The position numbers and the translations under genes were made by a program. A stretch of 64,000 nucleotides of DNA from Metabacillus arenae (GTDB taxonomy: Bacteria > Bacillota > Bacilli > Bacillales > Bacillaceae). The notes beneath the pieces are model-generated. The model was not told the origin of the DNA and ran no database searches. It was given only the letters and a program-made list of their open reading frames with translations. Numbering within the stretch: the stretch's first letter is position 1; each line of letters starts with the position of its first letter. Where the stretch lies: NCBI RefSeq assembly GCF_014773385.1, contig NZ_JACXAI010000030.1, positions 1-64,000 of the forward strand, in the 5' to 3' direction. This document shows, piece by piece, positions 45,245 through 55,004 of this stretch.

Positions 45245-45258
45245 TGAAAACGTTTTCT
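45245..45258 (+). promoter_or_regulatory. cre site in front of the PTS operon
   Basis: TGAAAACGTTTTCT matches the CcpA consensus at 13 of 14 positions. It lies about 50 bp before the EIIA start, next to a possible -10 box TATAGT. Carbon catabolite repression of the operon is likely. Confidence 0.65.
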
Positions 45259-45306
45259 CTGTATAGTTTAGTTAAGCAAAAAAATTAACAAAAAGAAGGT
45301 GACAAC

Positions 45307-45618
45307 TTGGAAAATCAAGAGATAATTATGGGTATCATCATTCATGGTGGTAATGGAAGAAGCTGTGCGATGAGAGCGATAGCAGAAGCTAAAAAAGGCC
45401 AATTTGAAGAAGCTGAGAAGTTAGTAGAGGAATCTAGCGAGGAGATAAACAAGGCTCATCGAATCCAAACCGATTTAATTCAGGCGGAAGCAAGAGGTGA
45501 TGGTACAGAGATTTCTTTATTAATGGTACATGCACAGGATCACTTAATGAACGCGATGACAGTGAGAGACTTATCAATAGAAATCATTGATCTTACTAAA
45601 AAAACTATTCATTTGTAG
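45307..45618 (+). CDS. PTS lactose/cellobiose-type EIIA
   Basis: A 103-residue all-helical EIIA of the Lac family. It accepts phosphate from HPr on His in the conserved HAQDHLMNAMT region (near residues 76-80) and passes it to EIIB. The N-terminus reads EIIMGIIIHGGNGRSCAM. The start is a TTG at 45307, 5-6 bp after AAGGTGA. The next gene begins 12 bp downstream. The family (LicA/CelC) transports cellobiose, lichenan oligomers, chitobiose or lactose. The neighbouring glucosidases suggest beta-glucosides. Confidence 0.92.
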   Translation: MENQEIIMGIIIHGGNGRSCAMRAIAEAKKGQFEEAEKLVEESSEEINKAHRIQTDLIQAEARGDGTEISLLMVHAQDHLMNAMTVRDLSIEIIDLTKKTIHL

Positions 45619-45630
45619 GAGGAGATAGGA

Positions 45631-45942
45631 ATGAAAAACATTTTATTAGTTTGTGCAGCAGGAATGTCAACAAGCATGCTTGTTAGAAAAATGGAGCAGG
45701 CGGCAGAAGAGAAAGATGAAGAAATAAAAATCAAAGCTACAGGTGGTGGCGATATCAAGAAATATATTGATGATGCTAATGTATTACTTTTGGGTCCACA
45801 AATCGCATACAAGAAAGAAAGCTATACTAAAGAATTTGGTGGTCCAGAAGGGATTCCCGTCGATATTATTAATATGGTAGATTATGGAACCATGAATGGA
45901 AAGAAAGTGCTTGATTTTGCACTAGAATTAATAAATAAGTGA
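45631..45942 (+). CDS. PTS lactose/cellobiose-type EIIB
   Basis: A 103-residue EIIB with the phosphocysteine at residue 8 in ILLVCAAGMSTSMLV. It passes phosphate from EIIA to the incoming sugar. AGGAGG precedes the ATG. The C-terminal GVPVDIINMVDYGTMNG-like stretch (GIPVDIINMVDYG) is common in CelA/LicB proteins. It lies between EIIA and EIIC in a tight operon. Confidence 0.94.
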   Translation: MKNILLVCAAGMSTSMLVRKMEQAAEEKDEEIKIKATGGGDIKKYIDDANVLLLGPQIAYKKESYTKEFGGPEGIPVDIINMVDYGTMNGKKVLDFALELINK

Positions 45943-46008
45943 TGCAAATCAACCAATAATTGTTTTGGTTTATGAGGTAGTACACTAACATATATAGGGG
46001 GGAAACAC

Positions 46009-47316
46009 ATGAAATTAAATATGGAAGCTTTTCAACAAAAAGTTCAACCAATAGCCAATAACTTATCAGAAAATAGATATTTAAAGGCTATTATGGGTGG
46101 TATGATGGCGGCTCTACCTGCAGTTATCATCGGATCATTGGCTGCAATTTTAAAACAATTGCCAATAGAAGCCTATCAAAATTTTATTATCTCAAACGGT
46201 ATTGATCATTTTTTACAACTGCCAGTTACCTTTACGACCAATTTTTTAGCAGTAATATTCTTGATTAGTATTTCAAACAGTTTAGCAGAAACCTTTGATG
46301 TAAAAGGTATCATACCTGCAATTATGGCTCTGATCTCTTTCTTTATCATTACCCCAGTTGAACCAATTATAGACGATATAGGAATGGCATCGGCAATCAT
46401 TCCGATGCAGTGGTTAGGTGCAACAGGTATATTTACAGCAATCATTGTCTCAATCGTATCAACTAGGTTGTTTGTTTTTATCACACAAAAAGGCTGGACT
46501 ATTAAAATGCCAGAATCTGTTCCACCGTTTATTAAGAACTCATTCGCTAGCCTTATCCCAGGAACAATCATAGTGGCACTCTTTGTAATTATTACAGCAA
46601 TCTTTGCAAACACTTCGTTTGGAAGTGTACACGCATTTATTTATGGATTATTGCAAACGCCATTACAGCAACTCGGCGGAAATATATGGGCCATATTAAT
46701 TGTTGCATTGATTGGTCAATTATTATGGTTCTTTGGTATTCATGGAACAATGGTAACTTTTAGTGTTGTAATGCCTGTATGGATGGCTTTGGATGCCCAA
46801 CAATTAAGTGCGTATTCTGCAGGTCAAGAATTACCAAATATAGTTGGTTTAAACTTTTTTGCAGTCTATACTTTTGGAGGCTCAGCTTTAGGGCTGTGTA
46901 TATTAATGATAATAGCTAGAAGTAAAAGATATAAGACACTAGGTAGACTGTCTATTGTACCAGCAGCTTTTGGTATAACGGAACCGGTTATATTTGGAAC
47001 ACCATTAGTTTTTAATCCATTATTTGCAATTCCATTTATTTTTAATAACTGTATTTCTTTAACTCTTGCATATCTTGCAACAGTGGTGGGCATTATTCCA
47101 CCTTTAACTGGAGTAACTGCACCAGCTGGGATGCCAATAATATTACAAGGTCTAATGGCGGGTAGTTGGCAAACTGCATTATTCCAAGTTGCATTAATCG
47201 TTATATGGGTAGGATTATGGTATCCATTTTTCAGAATTGCGGAAAAACAAGCAATACAACAAGAAAATGTTAAATCGGAAGATGATAATAAGGCTAGTGT
47301 ACGAACGGTTAACTAA
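46009..47316 (+). CDS. PTS cellobiose-type EIIC permease
   Basis: A 435-residue membrane protein of the Lac-family EIIC type (CelB/LicC), with about 10 hydrophobic segments. The N-terminus has RYLKAIMGGMMAALPAVIIGSL. The substrate-site region includes LWFFGIHGTMV, and the conserved GITEPVIFGTPLVFNP contains the Glu typical of the family. It translocates and, with EIIB, phosphorylates the sugar. GGGGGG stands before the ATG. A hairpin follows before the GH3 gene. Confidence 0.94.
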   Translation: MKLNMEAFQQKVQPIANNLSENRYLKAIMGGMMAALPAVIIGSLAAILKQLPIEAYQNFIISNGIDHFLQLPVTFTTNFLAVIFLISISNSLAETFDVKGIIPAIMALISFFIITPVEPIIDDIGMASAIIPMQWLGATGIFTAIIVSIVSTRLFVFITQKGWTIKMPESVPPFIKNSFASLIPGTIIVALFVIITAIFANTSFGSVHAFIYGLLQTPLQQLGGNIWAILIVALIGQLLWFFGIHGTMVTFSVVMPVWMALDAQQLSAYSAGQELPNIVGLNFFAVYTFGGSALGLCILMIIARSKRYKTLGRLSIVPAAFGITEPVIFGTPLVFNPLFAIPFIFNNCISLTLAYLATVVGIIPPLTGVTAPAGMPIILQGLMAGSWQTALFQVALIVIWVGLWYPFFRIAEKQAIQQENVKSEDDNKASVRTVN

Positions 47317-47344
47317 TAATTTCTGATATATAACATTTGTGGAT

Positions 47345-47379
47345 TAAATAGTCTCTTAGATAATTTGAGAGACTATTTA
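47345..47379 (+). terminator. hairpin between EIIC and GH3 gene
   Basis: A perfect 12-bp stem (47345-47356 with 47368-47379, core AAATAGTCTCT) has an 11-nt loop and is A+T-rich, with only a weak T tract after it. It may attenuate transcription into the glucosidase genes. Confidence 0.55.
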
Positions 47380-47408
47380 ATTTATGACTAACTAAAAGGG
47401 TGTTTTTC

Positions 47409-49625
47409 ATGAAGAAAGCAGAATTATTGTCTCTATTGAATCAAATGACTTTAGAAGAAAAAATATATCAGTTGGTTCAGCTAGATGGAGGACTTTATAG
47501 TGAGAATGCGGCAATCACAGGACCTAAGGCTAAATTAGGAATTAGTGATGATGTGATTCATAATATGGGTTCTATTTTTAATGTTCTTGGTGCAAATGAG
47601 TTAAGAAAAATCCAAGAAGAGCATTTGGAAAATAGCGCAAATAAAATCCCACTTCTCTTCTGTGCAGATGTTATCTATGGCTATAAAACAGTTTTGCCCA
47701 TCCCTTTATCTTATGCTTGTTCGTGGAATCCAGACTTAGTTAAAAATGGGCTGGAAATGGTTGCAAAAGAAACTGCAGTAGCTGGTGTTCATGGAGTATT
47801 CTCTCCGGTGGCAGATTTAGTAAGAGATCCTAGATGGGGACGCGTGATGGAGTCAACAGGTGAGGATGCTTACTTAAATAGCGTGTTTGCAAAAGCAGCA
47901 GTAGAAGGCTTACAAGGAGACTTAGATTTACGACACGTAGCTTCATGTGTTAAACACTTTGCTGCCTATGGGGCGCCTGAGGCTGGAAGAGAGTATAACA
48001 CTGTTGATATGTCGGAGAGAAGACTTAGACAAGATTATTTACCGGCTTATAAAGCAGCAGTAGACGCTGGTTGCAAGATGGTAATGACTTCCTTTAATAC
48101 GGTAGATGGCATTCCGGTATCCGGTAATAAGAGGTTATTGAGGGATCTGTTAAGGGGAGAATGGGGATTTGATGGAGTAACTATCTCAGATTATGCCGCC
48201 ATTAAAGAATTAGTCTACCACGGATATGCAGAAGATGAGGACCATGCAGCAAAGTTAGGTATAGAAGCGGGTGTTGATTTCGATATGAAAACATCAGTCT
48301 ATGCAAACCATTTGAAGGCATTGGTAGAAAACAACGAGATTGATGAGAAATTAATTGATGAAGCAGTATTAAGAGTGCTGAACTTGAAAAATGAGTTAGG
48401 TTTGTTCAAAGACCCTTTTCGAGGTGCGGATGCAAAAATAGAAAAAGAAGTATTGTATTCGGAAGAAAATAGGAAGGTTGCACGTTCTTTAGCGCAGGAA
48501 TCTATTGTTCTATTAAAAAATGAAAATCAGGTATTACCTTTAAATAAGAATAAGAAAATAGCATTAATTGGTCCATATGCAAATGAAACATCCCTAAACG
48601 GCTTGTGGGCATTCTTTGCAGACAAAAGCAAGGTAACAACATTAAAGTTAGCGATGGAAAATAAGTTTGGTGAAAATGTATCGTATGCCCATGGCTGTGA
48701 TATTGTGGATGATTTCTCTTTATTAGGTGATTTTGGTTTTATGGTTCAAGAGAAATTAGAAAAAAGAGATGCAAAAACAGATTTAGCAGAGGCATTAGAA
48801 ATTGCAAAAGATGCGGATACCATTGTTGTAGCCCTGGGAGAGCACACCTTTCAAAGCGGGGAAGCTGCAAGTCGGACAGATTTATCCGTCAATGAAATAC
48901 AAATTCAGTTACTGGATGAATTAGCTAAGTTGAATAAACCAATTGTTTGTGTATTGTTTAATGGCAGGCCATTAGTTTTGGATGGCATTTTAGACAAGGT
49001 GGACGCATTAGTGGAAGCATGGTTCCCTGGAACAGAAGGTGCCTTAGCTATTACTGACATTCTTAGTGGGGACGTTAATCCATCTGGTAAATTGACATTG
49101 AGCTTCCCAATAAATGTTGGACAAATTCCTGTTTACTACAATGAATTTAAAACAGGTAGACCAATCGTTGGTTCTGGACATTCCTCTAAATTTGTATCCA
49201 AGTATCTAGACATAGGAAATGAACCAAGATACCCATTTGGTTACGGCCTATCCTATACGGAATTTGAATATAGTGACATTCAACTTAATTCAAATACTTT
49301 TAAGAGTGGCAGTTCCATTAAAGCAATTGTTACCGTGAAGAATAAAGGGAATGTCAAAGGTAAAGAAACTGTTCAACTTTATATCCAAGATATCACTGGA
49401 AGTGTTGTAAGGCCAGTTAAAGAGTTAAAAGGCTTTAAGAAAGTAGATTTGGAGCCGCAGGAAGCCAGAAGTGTTGAATTTATTCTCACTGAAAAAGACC
49501 TAAAGTTTTTCACAAAAGACATGCAATATAAAGCGGAAAAAGGGAAATTCAAGCTATTTATTGGGAGAAATAGTAAGGACGTAAAAGAAGTAGCATTTGA
49601 ATTTATAAGTGAAGAATTGGCTTAA
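47409..49625 (+). CDS. glycoside hydrolase family 3 beta-glucosidase (BglX-like)
   Basis: A 738-residue GH3 enzyme without a signal peptide, so it should act on imported sugars in the cytoplasm. The N-terminal (alpha/beta)8 domain has MESTGEDAYLN, CVKHFAAYGAPEAGREY, and the nucleophile Asp in GVTISDYAAI near residue 261. The alpha/beta sandwich domain has LAQESIVLLKNE and WFPGTEGALAI. A C-terminal fibronectin III-like domain (VKNKGNVKGKETVQLYI) is complete. I chose the ATG at 47409 over GTG at 47400 because of its Shine-Dalgarno spacing. Beta-glucosidase or beta-xylosidase activity is typical of the family. Confidence 0.92.
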   Translation: MKKAELLSLLNQMTLEEKIYQLVQLDGGLYSENAAITGPKAKLGISDDVIHNMGSIFNVLGANELRKIQEEHLENSANKIPLLFCADVIYGYKTVLPIPLSYACSWNPDLVKNGLEMVAKETAVAGVHGVFSPVADLVRDPRWGRVMESTGEDAYLNSVFAKAAVEGLQGDLDLRHVASCVKHFAAYGAPEAGREYNTVDMSERRLRQDYLPAYKAAVDAGCKMVMTSFNTVDGIPVSGNKRLLRDLLRGEWGFDGVTISDYAAIKELVYHGYAEDEDHAAKLGIEAGVDFDMKTSVYANHLKALVENNEIDEKLIDEAVLRVLNLKNELGLFKDPFRGADAKIEKEVLYSEENRKVARSLAQESIVLLKNENQVLPLNKNKKIALIGPYANETSLNGLWAFFADKSKVTTLKLAMENKFGENVSYAHGCDIVDDFSLLGDFGFMVQEKLEKRDAKTDLAEALEIAKDADTIVVALGEHTFQSGEAASRTDLSVNEIQIQLLDELAKLNKPIVCVLFNGRPLVLDGILDKVDALVEAWFPGTEGALAITDILSGDVNPSGKLTLSFPINVGQIPVYYNEFKTGRPIVGSGHSSKFVSKYLDIGNEPRYPFGYGLSYTEFEYSDIQLNSNTFKSGSSIKAIVTVKNKGNVKGKETVQLYIQDITGSVVRPVKELKGFKKVDLEPQEARSVEFILTEKDLKFFTKDMQYKAEKGKFKLFIGRNSKDVKEVAFEFISEELA

Positions 49626-49632
49626 CAAAAAC

Positions 49633-49956
49633 CTATCTGGATTATCCATCTATATGGTTAACGAGCATCAATTGGGTTTACTGGTTACAGTACGAAATGG
49701 AATAAAAGTAGTCTTGCTACGTAAAAATGTTGCTGATATTCAAACGAAAGTAATAGCCGTGAGTCAGGACACGGTTGAAATCTATTTAAAGATAACAGGA
49801 GATGAATAAAACTATTATTTCTCTTGAGGTACTAGTAAAGAGCAACTAAAGGAATTTGAGAGTACTAGGGTTAAGCATCTTGCTACAGAATGTGCTAATT
49901 CTGCATTTACGGGAGTATTTATTGGCATGTATGCCAGTGGAAATGGACTGAGATGA
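49633..49956 (+). pseudogene. C-terminal remnant of a GH43-type beta-xylosidase
   Basis: One frame reads LSGLSIYMVNEHQLGLLVTV, then VEIYLKITGDE, stop, NYYFS, stop, GTSKEQLKEF and ends AFTGVFIGMYASGNG. This matches the C-terminal lectin-like domain of GH43 beta-xylosidases, which ends in a FTGVYIGLYASGNG-like motif. Two in-frame stops (49807-49809 and another ~18 bp on) interrupt it, and no catalytic part precedes it. The remnant begins 10 bp after the GH3 stop, so a full xylosidase gene probably once lay here. Confidence 0.7.
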
Positions 49957-50072
49957 AGACAAAACATATTTTGATTACTTTCTGCTTGAAAATACCCAAA
50001 ATTAACAAGAAATAATGTGTTTTAAGTGGATTATAAGATATATTTTCTAGAATCTTTAAGGGGGAACTAATA

Positions 50073-51617
50073 ATGACAGAACTATCTAAATTGGTAAGAA
50101 CATCTACTGGATGGAAATGGTTGGTTGATGGTAAGCCTTTCATTGCTTATGGGGGAGAATTACACAATTCTAGTGCATCAAATCTTAACTATATGGAAGA
50201 AAAGGTTTGGCCATATGTAAAAGACCTTAATCTAAATACACTGCTAGTACCTATTTATTGGGAAAAGTTAGAACCGGATGAGGGCAATTTTGATTTTTCT
50301 TTATTAGAGGGTATTATTTCACAAGCTAGAGATAACAATATGAAATTAATATTATTGTGGTTTGGTTTATGGAAAAATGGCATCTCAAGTTATACGCCAA
50401 AATGGGTGAAAACAGACACAACTAGGTTCTGGCGAGCAAAAGATATGTATGGAAAATCAATGGATGTGATATCACCATTATGTGAAGAGGCAATAAATGC
50501 AGATAAAAAGACTTTTGAAAAATTCGTAACTAAAGTGAAAGAGATAGATGAGAATAATCAAACTGTTATAGGAATCCAAGTTCAAAATGAAATAGGACTT
50601 TTAGGTAGTGACAGAGATTATTCAGAAACTGCCGAAAGTATCTATCAAAAAGAGATACCAGATGATCTAGCTAAATTATACAATGTCAGTGGAAATTATG
50701 ATGAAGCTTTTGGTTCGAATGCCCCAGAATATTTTATGGCATATGCATATGCCCAAGCTGTTAATCAAATTGCAGAAGCGGGTAAAAAAATCTACAAAAT
50801 ACCATATTTTGTTAATTCGTGGATAGAAAAATACCCATGGAGACCAGGTGTGCATCCAAGTGGAGGGCCAGTTGCTAAATTTATTCCGCTTTGGCAAAAA
50901 ATAGCTCCTGAGATTGATGCTGTATTACCTGACATTTATGTGTCAGATTTTAATGGAGTAGCTAACGAATTTGCGATGTATAATAACCCACTTCTTATTC
51001 CAGAACATCGCCGTGACGTTCAAAATATATCAAATGTCTTTTATGCAATTGGAAAATATCAAGCATTGTGTTTTGCCCCTTTTGGAATAGAAGATTTCTT
51101 AAAAGATCCTGAATCTCTAACTGGTATTGCTAGTCCAGCAGTCATGAAAACATTAGCTATTGATACATCAGCATGGGAATTTACAAATACAAGTGAATAT
51201 TTAAAAAAATCATATGAGATACTGCAAGGTGCACAGACACTTATCGAAAAGTGCCGTGAAGAAAATAAAGTGTATTCTTTTATGCGAATGAATGAGCATG
51301 AGAGGGGCAGTATAATTGAAACCGAAGAATATGACATCAAAATAGCTTATCACCCAACTACTAAAACAGCGCCAAAATCTTCTGGTATTATTTTGCAAAC
51401 AGCAAAAAATGAATTTTATATTATAGGAACCTCTTTCTCCTATTCGTTCTTATCAAAAAAGAATAGGAGTTATCAAGTAGGAATTCTAGACTATGAAGAA
51501 GGAAATTTTATAGATGGAAAGTGGGTTGGGGAACGCACTTTAAATGGTGATGAAAGGTACTTTATGAGAATAGATATGCCGCAAATTCAGAGAGTAGAAT
51601 TGTATCAATATGGTTGA
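50073..51617 (+). CDS. GH35-like beta-galactosidase family protein with DUF5597-type C-terminus
   Basis: A 514-residue TIM-barrel glycosidase. It begins GWKWLVDGKPFIAYGGELHNSSAS and LNTLLVPIYWEKLEPDEGNFDF, which match GH35/GH42-clan enzymes. The acid/base Glu is in GIQVQNEIG (residue 173) and the nucleophile Glu in PLLIPEHRRD (near residue 313). The C-terminal part resembles the DUF5597 domain found in GH35 enzymes. There is no signal peptide, so it is intracellular. AAGGGGG precedes the ATG. The substrate is not certain, and beta-galactoside or xyloglucan-type side chains are possible. Confidence 0.85.
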   Translation: MTELSKLVRTSTGWKWLVDGKPFIAYGGELHNSSASNLNYMEEKVWPYVKDLNLNTLLVPIYWEKLEPDEGNFDFSLLEGIISQARDNNMKLILLWFGLWKNGISSYTPKWVKTDTTRFWRAKDMYGKSMDVISPLCEEAINADKKTFEKFVTKVKEIDENNQTVIGIQVQNEIGLLGSDRDYSETAESIYQKEIPDDLAKLYNVSGNYDEAFGSNAPEYFMAYAYAQAVNQIAEAGKKIYKIPYFVNSWIEKYPWRPGVHPSGGPVAKFIPLWQKIAPEIDAVLPDIYVSDFNGVANEFAMYNNPLLIPEHRRDVQNISNVFYAIGKYQALCFAPFGIEDFLKDPESLTGIASPAVMKTLAIDTSAWEFTNTSEYLKKSYEILQGAQTLIEKCREENKVYSFMRMNEHERGSIIETEEYDIKIAYHPTTKTAPKSSGIILQTAKNEFYIIGTSFSYSFLSKKNRSYQVGILDYEEGNFIDGKWVGERTLNGDERYFMRIDMPQIQRVELYQYG

Positions 51618-51666
51618 AAATAGAGTATAGAGGATAGTAGTTTTCACGATTCACATTACTGTTTTG

Positions 51667-51755
51667 GATAATGACGGTAACGGCACTTTAGAACGAAGAA
51701 AAAATCTTTTTATTGGTATAAAAAAGTAATTGAAACAAATGGAGAAGAGCTTTAA
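51667..51755 (+). pseudogene. C-terminal fragment of a second GH1 gene
   Basis: Reading with one frame shift gives DNDGNGTLERRK then KSFYWYKKVIETNGEEL and a stop. This is the usual last ~30 residues of GH1 6-phospho-beta-glucosidases, and closely parallels the end of the intact GH1 gene downstream ([27 protein letters not shown]). It is about 90 bp long and frameshifted near 51700-51706. Confidence 0.75.
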
Positions 51756-51786
51756 AAATACTTTCGGAAATAAGGAGGGATAATAT

Positions 51787-53460
<1,674 letters not shown>

Positions 53461-53478
53461 TGCTCTTAATGAAGATTT

Positions 53479-53515
53479 TACAAAGAGAGAATAGATCTTC
53501 TCTTCTCTCTTTGTA
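53479..53515 (+). terminator. terminator after GH1 gene
   Basis: A perfect 13-bp inverted repeat TACAAAGAGAGAA (53479-53491) / TTCTCTCTTTGTA (53503-53515) has an 11-nt loop. The T tract is weak. From here to 53783 I see no gene. Confidence 0.65.
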
Positions 53516-53783
53516 CTTATACATTCTAGAAGTAAGAGTACGAGCCTTCTAGTTAAGTATTGTTGAAGTTTCTAAAGTGATTTTAGAAATGGGGTAGAAA
53601 CAATTTTAAGCTAATTGCATCTGATTTAGATTGTACATTATTAAGTACGGTAGGCGAAGTTAGTCTGAAAGTACTAGTGCTATTAAGAGGGCGCAGATGG
53701 AAGGTTTAAAGTGTTGTTGCAATTAGGGCCTATAAATATACAAGTGATAGTCTTTAAGAAAATGAATATAGGGAGAGATAGAA

Positions 53784-53900
53784 ATGGTACAAAAAACATT
53801 AATCGTTACAGATAAAACAGGAATTCATGCACGACCAGCGACGGCTTTAGTAAATAAAGCAGGAATCTTTGATTCAGACGTTACAATAGAGTATAATTGA
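53784..53900 (+). pseudogene. truncated HPr (phosphocarrier) N-terminus
   Basis: It starts at an ATG behind GGGAGAGA and reads MVQKTLIVTDKTGIHARPAT with the phosphorylation site His (GIHARPAT) near residue 16. It stops after DSDVTIEYN at 38 codons. Intact HPr has about 85-88 residues and continues GK.VNLKSIMG. The break falls exactly where an unrelated restriction-enzyme fragment begins. It is too short to fold as HPr. Confidence 0.8.
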
Positions 53901-54144
53901 AAAACCAGATATAAGTATTCTTGATGAAGAATTTCTCAAGGATTTGCAAAAAAAAGAGGAGCATGAGGATTTACGCTTAAAATTACTAAAAAAACTTCTT
54001 GAAGATCATATTCAAGTCAACTTTAAACGAAATAGCCCTAAAGAAAAAGAGATGCGTGAGCTACTCGAAAAAACCTTAAAAGATTATCATAATAGGATTA
54101 TTCAAGCAGCAGATGTTGTAGGAATGATGGCTGACACTATATAA
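53896..54144 (+). pseudogene. C-terminal fragment of type I restriction enzyme HsdR
   Basis: In a different frame from the HPr stub, the text reads EKPDISILDEEFLKDLQKKE, LRLKLLKKLLEDHI, KEMRELLEKTLKDYHNRIIQ and ends AADVVGMMADTI. This follows the pattern of the C-terminal DUF3387 region of HsdR (PDISILDDDFL ... YHNR.I.AA.VI). The motor and nuclease domains are absent, and no hsdM or hsdS is nearby. The fusion point to HPr at about 53896 is a deletion or recombination scar. Confidence 0.65.
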
Positions 54145-54363
54145 CAACCATGTCCTCACGATAAGTAGAACCCCCAGTAAACAAGAGAAAATACCGAAAA
54201 AAATAAGAAATGGAAACTTCGAGAAGATTATAAATTGCTTTACTAAATATGAAATAAGTAGGTAAACACGACTACATCATATTGTTTGCAATCACTACTC
54301 AAGCCATGTGGAATGCTGTTCACTACTTGTGATGAAAGATAAATAATTAATGTAACAGTGAGA

Positions 54364-54399
54364 AAAGAGCCTTTCATATGGAGGGCTCTTTATTTTTTT
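54364..54399 (+). terminator. intrinsic terminator after the HsdR remnant
   Basis: An 8-bp stem AAAGAGCC (54364-54371) / GGCTCTTT (54384-54391) is followed by ATTTTTTT. No intact gene lies directly upstream, so it probably ended a gene now lost. Confidence 0.8.
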
Positions 54400-54558
54400 G
54401 GGAATGTAAATGAGCTTCTTCCTTTAACAATTGGTCATTATCTTTTACACATTGGGTGTGATCTAATAAGGATTCTTAAACAAAAAGGATAAGGACGCTA
54501 AATACTCGTCCTCCCCTTATCAAATATGAGGTATTACCCAAAATTAAAGAAGTAAATT

Positions 54559-54570
54559 AAACGTTTGTTT
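54559..54570. promoter_or_regulatory. AAACGTTTGTTT site, exact repeat of 37849-37860
   Basis: AAACGTTTGTTT preceded by AATT is the same 16-mer as at 37845-37860 upstream of dagK. Its partly palindromic centre (AAACGTTT) suggests a protein-binding site, perhaps for a TetR- or LacI-type regulator. No regulator gene is nearby. Confidence 0.35.
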
Positions 54571-54642
54571 AGCCTTTGTTGTGGTGGGCTGTCGAATTGA
54601 CAAATATCTGCAAAAATCGGGTCGTGACAGGTAGGCATTAAA

Positions 54643-54673
54643 ATTTTCATGTCACATTTTCTGACATGAAAAT
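54643..54673. promoter_or_regulatory. 12-bp inverted repeat, possible operator
   Basis: ATTTTCATGTCA (54643-54654) and TGACATGAAAAT (54662-54673) form a perfect dyad with a 7-bp spacer. It has no T tract, so an operator is more likely than a terminator. It lies about 330 bp before the NarK-type gene and about 50 bp before a short broken frame. Confidence 0.4.
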
Positions 54674-55004
54674 ACAAAAACAAAAAATAAAATGTTACCT
54701 TTATATTAATAAAAGTTCAGACAAAATTGGAGGAAATGAAAGTGAAGAAGCAAAAAGATATCAATCTATTTTCATTTATCGTATTAGTTGTAAGAGTAGT
54801 ATTTTAAAAAAATCCCCTGTTTTGTGTGAATTGATTAGATTGAAATAAACTCTCTTTCCATAAATACTATAAAAATTAGCAAACTATTAATGCTCGACCC
54901 ATATATAATTAAACGTTTTATTAAAGATTTAATTTTACATTAAGCTAATTTATCTTGGAACTAAGAACACATAACACCAGGAAAAATGCAAGGTGGTCTT
55001 TATA

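Larger units (their letters stand above)
54145..54992. other. intergenic region before the NarK-type gene
   Basis: It holds a terminator (54364-54399), an AAACGTTTGTTT site (54559-54570) and a 12-bp inverted repeat (54643-54673), listed separately. A short frame from a GTG/ATG near 54735 behind TTGGAGG reads VKKQKDINLFSFIVLVV and then stops after ~22 residues. It may be the start of a lost membrane protein. No complete gene is visible. Confidence 0.5.

Noticed and set aside
53516-53783. Further gene remnant between GH1 and the HPr stub
   Set aside because: I read all frames and saw only short pieces without a recognisable family.
54666-54848. 60-codon frame after the inverted repeat
   Set aside because: Low-complexity Lys/Ser/Ile composition and no support. 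A different short frame from 54735 has the better ribosome binding site but stops early too.
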